Origin: Candidatus Nitrosopumilus sp. | GTDB lineage: Archaea > Thermoproteota > Nitrososphaeria > Nitrososphaerales > Nitrosopumilaceae | Reading direction: 5' to 3' | Length of the DNA: 7,394 nucleotides | Assembly (NCBI GenBank): GCA_022758935.1 | Contig: JAEMQG010000056.1 | Span: 1 to 7,394, forward strand | Shown: one piece after another, positions 1 through 5,424 of the stretch | Layout: every line of letters starts with the position of its first letter | How positions within the stretch are numbered: the stretch's first letter is position 1 | Position numbers and translations under genes: made by a program | The notes under the pieces: model-generated | What the model was told of the DNA's origin: nothing | Database searches by the model: none | What the model saw: only the letters and a program-made list of their open reading frames with translations

Positions 1-162
1 ATTCATGTACCGTGAAATATCCAATGTTGTGGCATACCCTTTTAATTCTACCAACTCTGAAATTACCTCTAGATAGTCCTCCATTCTTGCACTGTAGCTT
101 GCTTTTTCTGACTGGTGAGCTGCCTTGATTGATTCTAGTCTCTTGGAATTTTTTGCCTTCAA
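1..162 (-). CDS. MntR/DtxR-family metal-dependent transcriptional repressor, N-terminal part only
   Basis: The minus strand is open for 54 codons and runs off the window start. It carries the N-terminal winged-helix DNA-binding domain of a DtxR/MntR-type regulator, which represses metal-uptake genes when loaded with Mn(II) or Fe(II). The visible signature is SARMEDYLEVISELVELKG followed by YATTLDISRYMN, which is helix 1 and the start of the HTH. By family knowledge, D29 and E32 in MEDYLE line up with MntR D8 and E11, so a manganese-type site is more likely than the Met-containing DtxR site. The start is the TTG at 162-160: an in-frame stop lies at 213-211 and no ATG or GTG occurs between them. 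A first ATG at residue 27 would cut into helix 1. A TATA-like ATTATAC about 30 nt upstream fits a short leader. Family identity is fairly sure; metal specificity is inferred. The dimerisation and ancillary domains lie outside the window. Confidence 0.8.
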   Translation of the reverse strand, partial: MKAKNSKRLESIKAAHQSEKASYSARMEDYLEVISELVELKGYATTLDISRYMN

Positions 163-190
163 TATGGTCTTTGTATATACTCTGAACCTA

Positions 191-197
191 GTATAAT
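191..197 (-). promoter_or_regulatory. TATA-like box for the metal-dependent regulator
   Basis: The minus strand reads ATTATAC here, centred about 32 nt upstream of the TTG start at 162. Archaeal TATA boxes sit near -26, so transcription would begin only a few bases before the start codon. There is no Shine-Dalgarno sequence before the TTG, which agrees with a nearly leaderless message. A second A/T run (174-179) is too close to the start to serve. Confidence 0.35.
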
Positions 198-286
198 TGG
201 ATGTCCTTTGTTACTCTTTATTGACTTGCAAGTAATCGATATTGATCATTGAATCTTAACTAATTTTTTCTAAATGCTTAACTGTT

Positions 287-634
287 ATGGATCATCTCAA
301 GACACGGCTAGAAAAATTACGCAAGTTTTCTGATTCTGCCAGGCGTAGAGCATCGCTATATGTTGACATGTCAAAATTTGACGGTAAATCAACTGCCCGG
401 TCTTTGGGATGTGTGCAAAGAGCATCTGCACCAGGCAGAAAACTCCAAAAAATTGGATTTATTATATTTTGGATTCCAGAACCTACCGGTATTACTAATG
501 CAATAGGCGCCCCTATGATTTTGGCTGGCAGGTTCCTTGATAAAAAATACAATGGTGCAACTATTCACGATATTGGTCATGAGACAAAGCATACAATTTC
601 TACGATAAATGATTTCAAAAGTACTGTAATGTAG
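287..634 (+). CDS. Conserved-looking hypothetical protein, 115 aa
   Basis: I do not recognise a named family. The first 55 residues are basic and soluble-looking (SDSARRRASLYVDMSKFDGK, then the RKLQK cluster). Residues 56-84 form a hydrophobic stretch, broken by Pro and Gly (GFIIFWIPEPTGITNAIGAP), that could be a re-entrant or short membrane segment. The tail (IHDIGHETKHT) is polar and His-rich. The ATG start gives a full ORF ending in TAG. Upstream there is no Shine-Dalgarno, but A/T-rich boxes (CTTAACTAAT, TTCTAAAT) lie 15-30 nt before the ATG. It is divergent from the metal-dependent regulator with 124 bp between them, so shared control is possible but unproven. Antisense ORFs over this gene look like shadows. 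It is a real gene with moderate certainty; the function is unknown. Confidence 0.65.
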   Translation: MDHLKTRLEKLRKFSDSARRRASLYVDMSKFDGKSTARSLGCVQRASAPGRKLQKIGFIIFWIPEPTGITNAIGAPMILAGRFLDKKYNGATIHDIGHETKHTISTINDFKSTVM

Positions 635-668
635 CTAGATATTCATACAAAATACATTTTTTTAAAAT

Positions 669-1058
669 TTACTTTCCGAAAAATTCACCCCACTGGCTTC
701 CTAGTTTTTCTATTATTCTAAATGCCAATCTATCAATATTGATATGGGGTTCTGCTACTATCATTATTACTTTTTCATAAATTGGAAAACTCATTATTAC
801 AACATGGTCTCTGCGGGATGCAGAATATTTTACACGTCCCAGTTCAGCGTCGTATTTTTTTCTTTTTTCAACCCTGGCTGCCAATTCCCTACACACTGTA
901 TCATGCTGGTCTTTTGTCAATCTGGGGTCGATATCTTTGTTATACCCTCCAGCCAATAGTTTTCCAAACTCATCTAAGAGTCCTGCAAATCTTACTTCAT
1001 CATCTTTTAGTAATTCCTGACATCTCTTTTCATATTCTTTGATATTAATTTCTGACAT
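669..1058 (-). CDS. Thaumarchaeal small alpha/beta protein of unknown function, DUF6659-like
   Basis: This is a 129-residue soluble protein with no signal peptide or membrane segment. A helical N-terminus (residues 5-20) leads into VRFAGLLDEFGKLLAGGY (22-39), a strand-turn-strand typical of roadblock/profilin-like folds. A basic segment follows (AARVEKRKKYDAELGRVKYS, 60-79), then SASRRDHVVIMSFP (79-92) and a C-terminal strand-helix (VIMIVAEPHINIDRLAFRII). From memory, the RFAG..AGG, LGRVKYSASRRD and SFP signatures match a family common in Thaumarchaeota, which I believe is DUF6659; the number is not certain. The start is an ATG with an A/T box about 28 nt upstream, so it is probably leaderless. 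It is divergent from the transporter gene. The molecular role is unknown; the fold suggests a sensor or scaffold domain. Confidence 0.75.
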   Translation of the reverse strand: MSEINIKEYEKRCQELLKDDEVRFAGLLDEFGKLLAGGYNKDIDPRLTKDQHDTVCRELAARVEKRKKYDAELGRVKYSASRRDHVVIMSFPIYEKVIMIVAEPHINIDRLAFRIIEKLGSQWGEFFGK

Positions 1059-1157
1059 TCTATTTTAATTGGATTATGTCTCTATATTTCTACCATAGAT
1101 ATGTTTTGAATTTGTAAATTGAAATCTATGCCTATATACAGCTAGACTGGAAATATT
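1059..1157. promoter_or_regulatory. Divergent promoter region between the 129-aa protein and the MFS transporter
   Basis: In 99 bp there is an A/T box for each direction. AAATATA on the minus strand (about 1083-1089) is centred some 28 nt before the ATG at 1058. TATATA on the plus strand (1133-1138) is centred some 22 nt before the TTG at 1158. Neither gene has a Shine-Dalgarno sequence. Both spacings fit leaderless or nearly leaderless archaeal transcripts. No operator palindrome was seen between the two boxes. Confidence 0.4.
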
Positions 1158-2435
1158 TTGTTGAGTTTAACCACATCTCAGAAAAAAATTGCCATCGGCT
1201 CATTTCTTGGATGGTCTTTGGATGGGTATGATATTGTATTGATGCTTCTAGTCATTCCTTCAATTAGCCAATTATTCTTCCCATCAAAGGATCCCGTGTT
1301 TAGCATACTTGCAACATTTGCATCATATACTGTTACACTAATAATGAGACCTCTCGGCTCTGTGATTTTTGGAATTTATGGAGACAAGTTTGGTAGAAAA
1401 AAATCGATGATTATTACAATACTGGGATTCTCTGTTGCAACATTTGCAGTTGGGCTATTACCCACATATGCTGTTGTTGGAGTGTTTGCACCAATTCTTT
1501 TGATAATGGTTCGTTTGATTCAGGGAATCTTTGCAGGAGGTGAGTGGGGCAGTGGTGCTGTATTAACAATTGAAAGTATTCCAAAACAGAAGAGAGGGTT
1601 GTTGTCTGGGTTTTTACAAAGTGGATTCTCTTTTGGCTTTCTTTTGGCTGCAATATCATTTCAAATCATAACTATTGCATTTCCAGGAGATATGTTTGAG
1701 GAGATTGGTTGGAGAATATTATTTTTTACAGGAATTATTCCAGGCTTTGTCGCCCTTTTTGTAAGAATTAGTATGGATGAATCTCCCTTGTGGATAAAAA
1801 AAAACAAAGAATCTGGGTTGGTAAGGACACCACTGAGAAACATTGTTTTTGGAATACATAGAAAAGAGTTTTTGCTATGTGCTGCAATAATGACTGGCCT
1901 TGTCTACATGTATCATGGCTCTATTAGCATTTTGCCGACATACTTGGAACAGTTTGGCAATTTTGATAAAAAACAAATAGCACTAATTATGATTTATGCA
2001 ACCGCATCATCTTGGATTGGAATGATTCTTACTGGTTGGCTATCGCAAAAAATTGGACGAAAAAAATCAATACTAGTTTTTGTATCTGCATCCATACTGG
2101 TTTCAATCCCTCTTGCAAGTACCATATTGGAGAATATCTATGGATTGGCAGTATATGTTATAATGTTCGCATTTGTCATATCCACTGGATCAGGACCAAT
2201 TCCTGCATATTTTTCAGAAAGATTTCCAACACAAATAAGAAACAGTGCTGCAGGATTTTCATATAATGCTGGACTGCTTTTTGGTTCTTGGTCTCCATTA
2301 ATTGCATTATACTTGATGTCTGCCGTTCCAAAACAAATGATACCTGTTGCACTAGGAATTAATATTATAATTGGCGCAATAATTGTAATAATCCCAACAC
2401 TGTTAAGCAGAGAAACCAAAGACGTTGATCTCTAG
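1158..2435 (+). CDS. MFS transporter, metabolite:H+ symporter (MHS/NanT-like) type
   Basis: This is a cytoplasmic-membrane secondary transporter of 425 residues with about 12 hydrophobic segments, a normal length for the Major Facilitator Superfamily. In TM1 it has GWSLDGYD (18-25), the D-x-Y/F-D motif of the aromatic-acid and sialate/shikimate symporter branches. The loop 2-3 signature is GIYGDKFGRKK (72-82), repeated in the second half as GWLSQKIGRKK (293-303). RLIQGIFAGGEWGSG (119-133) and YFSERFPTQIRNSAAG (351-366) are typical of metabolite:H+ symporters. The substrate is probably a small organic acid or related carboxylate; it cannot be read from the sequence. The start is TTG at 1158, with a second TTG at once downstream; the first in-frame ATG falls inside TM1 and would remove the D-x-x-D motif. 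A TATATA box lies about 22 nt upstream. The gene stands alone. Confidence 0.88.
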   Translation: MLSLTTSQKKIAIGSFLGWSLDGYDIVLMLLVIPSISQLFFPSKDPVFSILATFASYTVTLIMRPLGSVIFGIYGDKFGRKKSMIITILGFSVATFAVGLLPTYAVVGVFAPILLIMVRLIQGIFAGGEWGSGAVLTIESIPKQKRGLLSGFLQSGFSFGFLLAAISFQIITIAFPGDMFEEIGWRILFFTGIIPGFVALFVRISMDESPLWIKKNKESGLVRTPLRNIVFGIHRKEFLLCAAIMTGLVYMYHGSISILPTYLEQFGNFDKKQIALIMIYATASSWIGMILTGWLSQKIGRKKSILVFVSASILVSIPLASTILENIYGLAVYVIMFAFVISTGSGPIPAYFSERFPTQIRNSAAGFSYNAGLLFGSWSPLIALYLMSAVPKQMIPVALGINIIIGAIIVIIPTLLSRETKDVDL

Positions 2436-2442
2436 TTTGGAA

Positions 2443-2450
2443 TTATTTTT
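2443..2450 (+). terminator. T-run after the MFS transporter gene, possible terminator
   Basis: Eight bases after the TAG stop the plus strand reads ATTATTTTT. Archaeal RNA polymerase stops at U-rich tracts without needing a hairpin, and none is seen here. This is weak evidence in an A+T-rich background. Confidence 0.25.
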
Positions 2451-2588
2451 GAATTAAAACGTTATCGAATCTTACTAAAATACAACTTTATTATCATGAA
2501 AGTTATAGCATTTGAACACATATTTTGTTAAGTAAAAATTTCTCCAGACCAATTAATGAAATACATTGGATAAACCAAACTATCACAG

Positions 2589-2609
2589 GGAATAGTGTAT
2601 CACTATTCC
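2589..2609. repeat. Perfect 21-bp inverted repeat (9-bp arms, 3-bp centre)
   Basis: Arms GGAATAGTG and CACTATTCC are exact reverse complements around a TAT centre. The dyad lies between the transporter stop and the end of the minus-strand zinc-ribbon gene, 53 bp past that gene's stop. Read as RNA it is a 9-bp hairpin with a 3-nt loop, without a following U-run on either strand. Read as DNA it looks like an operator for a dimeric regulator. The core AATAGTG/CACTATT occurs twice more at the 5' end of the same zinc-ribbon gene (3394-3400 and 3413-3419). Operator or RNA-processing hairpin: undecided. Confidence 0.5.
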
Positions 2610-2661
2610 ACCGCTAATGGAAATATAGAATCCTACTTTTATCCTAATTCAGAATGAGTTT

Positions 2662-3396
2662 TTAATAATGTCTTTTTTTGTAAGCTACATTACTTGCAAT
2701 TAAAATAAAAACAAAACCTACCACTCCTATTAGAATAGAAGTTATCAGTATCGCAAATGACATAAAAAACAAAATCCTTCCTATTTTTCTTGGGTTTTTT
2801 ATTAGAAAGGTAATCGCTATTGATATAGCACTCAAAATACTCGAAAATATTCCTAAAAATATGAAAATACCTACCAGTCCTGAAATATCTCTTCCTGTTT
2901 CATAGTTTATTGAATCTAATAATGGATCCATTCTTGCTACTATGAATAATACTGGAATAATTGCTGTCAGTCCGCCAATTATGGCAAGACTCTGATACGA
3001 ATTTGGTCTGGATATAATCTGTAAGGGATTGTATTTTTTTGCTATTTTTACTATGTCGTGTTGATTACTATATTTCCTATTTTGTCTTGTCCCGCATAAA
3101 GTGCAATATTTTGCCAACTGTGTAATGCTGGTGTTGCAGTTATGACATCTGACCAATGATTTTACCTGCGCTACATCATCTGTCTTTATTTCATAATCTT
3201 TGATGTGTGTATTGGCAAGATTTTTCACATATTGCTGATCACTTGTGTACAGTGGTTTGTCTTCTAGAATCATTCTTTTCACATGCTCTAGTCTTGATGT
3301 ATCGCCTACCTCTAAATTCAACAAAATATTCACTGTATCTAAAAATGAATTTGTAAATTTTATCACTACCTTGGTTTGTTCTGTGATTTTAATCAC
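2662..3396 (-). CDS. Zinc-ribbon membrane protein, 244 aa, unknown function
   Basis: The domain order is clear. A soluble N-terminal part (1-80) contains a helix pair around RLEHVKRMILEDKPLYTSD, like the short helical modules often found before zinc ribbons and membrane domains. A zinc ribbon follows with C84-x2-C87 and C98-x2-C101 (CHNCNTS, YCTLCGTRQ). Then come three to four hydrophobic segments (about 137-154, 172-199, 206-236) and a basic tail (YKKRHY) that suggests a cytoplasmic C-terminus. Such proteins are common in archaea and mostly uncharacterised; a regulatory or scaffolding role at the membrane is a guess. The start is GTG at 3396; an in-frame stop lies at 3417-3415 and no ATG lies between. 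GGAG occurs about 12 nt before the GTG, which is too far for normal ribosome binding. Two AATAGTG repeats flank the start region. Confidence 0.75.
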   Translation of the reverse strand: MIKITEQTKVVIKFTNSFLDTVNILLNLEVGDTSRLEHVKRMILEDKPLYTSDQQYVKNLANTHIKDYEIKTDDVAQVKSLVRCHNCNTSITQLAKYCTLCGTRQNRKYSNQHDIVKIAKKYNPLQIISRPNSYQSLAIIGGLTAIIPVLFIVARMDPLLDSINYETGRDISGLVGIFIFLGIFSSILSAISIAITFLIKNPRKIGRILFFMSFAILITSILIGVVGFVFILIASNVAYKKRHY

Positions 3397-3447
3397 TATT
3401 AAAAAATATCTCCACTATTGTTTAGTCTTGATTATATTGTATAATTT

Positions 3448-3567
3448 GGAAGCTGACTTTTGCGGATCAACCTTTGCGTAGCCCTGCAGTAAGCAAAGGC
3501 CAGCAAACTGATGCCAACATTTGACAATAGGATATTGTGTCAGCTTTCCGATAGTATTACGCGTTTC
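3448..3567 (+). ncRNA. Candidate structured RNA, copy 1 (ends approximate)
   Basis: No ORF covers this stretch, yet it is dense in nested complementarity. GGAAGCTGAC (3448-3457) pairs with GTCAGCTTTCC (3539-3549) with one bulged T. CCTTTGC (3471-3477) pairs perfectly with GCAAAGG (3493-3499). ACAATA (3524-3529) pairs with TATTGT (3533-3538) around GGA. GGCCAG (3498-3503) can pair with CTG..GCC (3508-3515). A second possible closing pair is GCGTA (3476-3480) with TACGC (3558-3562). The block GCGT-AG-CCCTGCAG and the closing TTACGC recur in the minus-strand copy at 3729-3843, which sets the strand. TATA-like TTGTATAAT (3437-3445) would start RNA near 3463, leaving out the 3448 arm, so the true 5' end is unsure. 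It is not tRNA, 5S or any riboswitch I know. Confidence 0.42.
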
Positions 3568-3728
3568 TAGAATAAAAGTAGATCCCTAATTGTTTTTTGG
3601 GGGTTAATCGTCTCAATTATTTTAAAACAATTCTAGTTTTTGTACGTTAGGACGATAAACAATTTGTAGACTTGTGGTATCATCATATGTAATTTGAAAT
3701 TTTTGTAATATGAACTGTTTTAGGAAAC
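3568..3728. other. Non-coding A+T-rich spacer between the two convergent RNA candidates
   Basis: No ORF is supported here. A six-T run (3593-3598) followed by five Gs could end plus-strand transcripts coming from the first RNA. ATCGTC (about 3608-3613) and GACGAT (about 3651-3656) form a 6-bp inverted pair around an A/T-rich near-palindrome (AATTATTTTAAAACAATT). I see no gene-like structure in the rest. Confidence 0.3.
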
Positions 3729-3734
3729 AAAAAA
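3729..3734 (-). terminator. U6 tract ending the minus-strand RNA
   Basis: On the minus strand six Ts follow the closing helix of the RNA candidate with only one base (C3735) between. A GTTT follows. A strong stem followed by a U-run is enough for archaeal termination and marks the probable 3' end. Confidence 0.5.
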
Positions 3735-3843
3735 GGCGTAACCCTCAATTGCAGAACACTGAGAGATTTCCTCTCGTGGTCAGGACGTCAAACGCCTGAT
3801 TGCCTTTTCTGTTCTGCAGGGTCACGCAGTCTAATCAGCCGAA
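3729..3843 (-). ncRNA. Candidate structured RNA, copy 2, with three-way-junction fold
   Basis: Minus-strand RNA of about 110 nt. The closing helix pairs GCGTGACCCT (3827-3818) with AGGGTTACGC (3745-3736), ten pairs, then continues as GCAGAAC (3817-3811) with GTTCTGC (3757-3751), seven pairs, across a five-base bulge. One pair is A opposite C on the plus strand but G.U on the minus strand, which favours minus. Inside are two hairpins. TCAGG-CGT pairs with ACG-CCTGA around TTG, with one bulge (3799-3780). GAGAG pairs with CTCTC around GAAAT (3775-3761). The helix is followed directly by six Us. A TATA-like box lies about 25 nt before the expected 5' end near 3840. The position is intergenic with no overlapping ORF. 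It does not match tRNA, 5S, SRP or RNase P RNA by eye. Structure is well supported; identity is unknown. Confidence 0.58.
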
Positions 3844-3860
3844 ATGGTTATCGACATCAT

Positions 3861-3869
3861 ATAGTATAA
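3861..3869 (-). promoter_or_regulatory. TATA-like box of the minus-strand RNA
   Basis: The minus strand reads TTATACTAT, centred at 3865. About 25 nt downstream the sequence becomes CGGCTGATTAGACT, just before the closing helix of the RNA. The spacing fits an archaeal promoter starting RNA near 3840. No protein gene lies downstream that it could serve instead. Confidence 0.42.
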
Positions 3870-3870
3870 G

Positions 3871-4068
3871 AAGTTCAACTATTTAAGATTTAGTATGTAT
3901 ATTTATGACAATAATTTTTATTTAGTGTAATTTTTGATCTATAATTTATTAAAAGTTGTGATTATTAACTCTCATGTGTAATATTTACATTTATTTGAAA
4001 ATATTATATTTATCTAGACAAATGTAACGATATACTCACGAATTACTTTAATATCATACAGTCGTAGA
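3871..4068. other. A+T-rich intergenic spacer
   Basis: No ORF or stable fold is seen. It is among the most A/T-dense parts of the window. Near its right end, GATATAC (4029-4035) and CTTTAATAT (4046-4054) are candidate TATA boxes for the small split gene that begins with ATG at 4069. The first gives a leader of about ten bases and the second is rather close to the ATG. Confidence 0.3.
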
Positions 4069-4346
4069 ATGACTAACGAGGAGCTGTCAATATCTGTAGA
4101 CAGCAAGGAAAGCGGCGAAAAAGGGTGGAAGCACTCAGCATTCGTTCTAGTTTTCCATTTACCTCGTTGTATTATTTCTAGTTTCAATTATTGTATTTTT
4201 GAAATACTTGTATTGGTACTACATTTAGAAAATTTGTGAGCGAAGTTAGAGAGTGTCCTAAATGTTTTGGAATTATTTTTAGAGAACAAGGTGAGGCGAT
4301 ATCTTGGTTTTGTCCTAGTTGTAATTTAAAATTTAACACAGAATAG
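4069..4346 (+). pseudogene. Small transmembrane + zinc-ribbon gene split by two apparent frameshifts
   Basis: From ATG 4069 the frame reads MTNEELSISVDSKESGEKGW and on to residue 28 (SAFVLV), then an unconvincing tail to TGA at 4237-4239. Skipping one T in the run at 4151-4154 moves into a frame that gives a clean membrane helix (SIYLVVLFLVSIIVF, then LKYLYWYYI). Skipping one T in 4224-4226 joins it to RKFVSEVRECPKC and a zinc ribbon with C-P-x-C and C-P-S-C (4254-4322), ending in TAG at 4344-4346. The repaired product is 91 residues: polar N-terminus, one TM, basic linker, zinc ribbon. Either the gene is decayed or the read has extra homopolymer bases. A third reading is two intact small genes, 56 aa and then 36 aa from GTG 4236, overlapping as GTGA, a common coupled arrangement. 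Confidence 0.5.
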
Positions 4347-4545
4347 CATAATTTTGTGCTGTTGTATTTTTTGATTTTAATTGTAATCTCTCGCACTGTA
4401 TCATGAGATTTGAAAAAATAAAATTAGATCATTGAGATTTTTGTCATACTAGTCAGATAGGAATTAACTCAATATACTTGTAGCAACATTTCTCAATTAC
4501 CTTGATTTAGCAAACTATACTTATAGTAATTTAAGAAATAATGCT

Positions 4546-4794
4546 ATGAAGATAACTGAAATAAAAATAGACGATAGTCAAACAGGTTATTATTGGCTCC
4601 AAATTTATGTCAAGAACCAAAAAGAAGGATTTTCATTAAGACAGCAAATCTTTGAAGATCAAGAAATTAGAGAAAGATTACAAAAAGCAATTAAAGACAA
4701 TCAACAAATAGTAACTAATTCATCAGTTCCAATGGAAATCATAATTCACAATATTGTAATAGAAAAACTTCAATCAATCCTTGATGGAAACTAG
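4546..4794 (+). CDS. Hypothetical protein, 82 aa
   Basis: I do not recognise a family. This is a small, charged, soluble protein with no membrane segment and no cysteine. A strand-rich N-terminus (MKITEIKIDD, GYYWLQIYVKN) is followed by a long amphipathic, possibly coiled helix (RQQIFEDQEIRERLQKAIKD, residues 32-51), then another strand and helix (MEIIIHNIVIEKLQSILDG). The beta-beta-alpha-beta-alpha look suggests a compact fold, but nothing shows a function. The ATG start is preceded by an A/T box (CTTATAGTAA) about 22-27 nt upstream and no Shine-Dalgarno, so the message is probably leaderless and the gene has its own promoter. Codon use is A-rich (many AAA, GAA, CAA, ATA) like its right-hand neighbours. 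Confidence 0.6.
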   Translation: MKITEIKIDDSQTGYYWLQIYVKNQKEGFSLRQQIFEDQEIRERLQKAIKDNQQIVTNSSVPMEIIIHNIVIEKLQSILDGN

Positions 4795-4908
4795 ATTCAA
4801 ACATCTTATTTCCCTAAATGATATTCTGCTAAATTCGAGCCTAAATTCATCTTGTTTTCCAAAAAATAAACACATGATCTTAATACAAAATTTAGTGAAT
4901 CTTACCAC

Positions 4909-5274
4909 ATGAAAATCATCATCATTGTTGTTTTGGCTATTATTGTTGGTCTAGTAATAATTGGTGGTGGACTTGGAACCTTTGTTTCTTATGTAGGGGA
5001 AGGCACAGAAAAAATAAAACAAAATGAAAAATTACAAGACATAAAAGAACAAATTTCAACTACTATTAATTCGGAAATTGAAAAATCAGATATTGTGATT
5101 AAGTCAATATCTGAATCTAAAAACAAATGTGATCCTTCATATCCTGATGTTTGTATTTCGCCATATCCCCCGGGCTTGGATTGTGGAGAAATTTCATATT
5201 CGAACTTTAGAGTGATAGGCTCTGATCCACATGAATTTGATAAAGATGGAAATGGTATTGGTTGTGAAAAATAA
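4909..5274 (+). CDS. Membrane-anchored protein with Excalibur-like calcium-binding C-terminus
   Basis: The product has 121 residues. Residues 2-28 are a strong N-terminal membrane segment (IIIIVVLAIIVGLVIIGGG), acting as an anchor or uncleaved signal. A charged helical linker follows (about 32-70, rich in Lys, Glu and Ile). The C-terminal 48 residues begin CDPSYPDVCISPYPPGLDC and end DKDGNGIGCE. That is the pattern of the Excalibur-type domain often found at the C-terminus of secreted thermonuclease-like proteins; the Asp/Asn-rich DxDGNGxxCE turn is the calcium-binding-like loop. Cysteines 74, 82, 92 and 119 could form two disulfides outside the membrane. No nuclease domain is present, so the domain here stands alone on a stalk. 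It is probably extracytoplasmic; the partner or substrate is unknown. An A/T box (TTAATACAAAAT) precedes the ATG. Confidence 0.75.
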   Translation: MKIIIIVVLAIIVGLVIIGGGLGTFVSYVGEGTEKIKQNEKLQDIKEQISTTINSEIEKSDIVIKSISESKNKCDPSYPDVCISPYPPGLDCGEISYSNFRVIGSDPHEFDKDGNGIGCEK

Positions 5275-5424
5275 TCTTTTGTTTTCCTAAATCCTCAAGT
5301 TCAAACTAATTTCAAAAGTTCCTAGACATATGAAAATAATTTACAAAAAAACCTCTCAAAATTCTCTGATACGGTTTTGTAGAACATACAATAGATTTTT
5401 TTAAAAGGAAAAACCACTAATCTC

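Noticed and set aside
292..592. Two minus-strand ORFs opposite the 115-aa gene
   Set aside because: They overlap the plus-strand gene fully, and their composition looks like antisense translation. The plus-strand start has a better upstream context, though the choice rests on modest evidence.
744..1042. Two plus-strand ORFs overlapping the 129-aa gene
   Set aside because: They are shadows rich in Phe, Tyr and Cys with no start context. The minus strand has family-like signatures over the same bases.
3245..3481. Plus-strand ORF running from the zinc-ribbon gene into the first RNA candidate
   Set aside because: Two thirds of it is antisense to a clear zinc-ribbon protein and the rest lies in structured non-coding sequence.
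3508..3515. CTGATGCC as a TPP-riboswitch or box C motif
   Set aside because: The other conserved parts of the TPP aptamer are absent. No matching D/D' boxes at the required places were seen for a C/D guide RNA.
3448..3850. tRNA, 5S, SRP or RNase P RNA
   Set aside because: There is no T-loop GTTCRA motif, no 5S or SRP conserved loops and no ordered RNase P core. GAGGAAA-like and ACAGAA-like strings in the minus-strand RNA are in the wrong order and sit in ordinary stem or junction positions.
4184..4396. Minus-strand ORF of 70 codons opposite the split zinc-ribbon gene
   Set aside because: The plus strand shows two C-P-x-C type pairs and a membrane helix, which are stronger coding signals. 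The antisense product has no recognisable feature.
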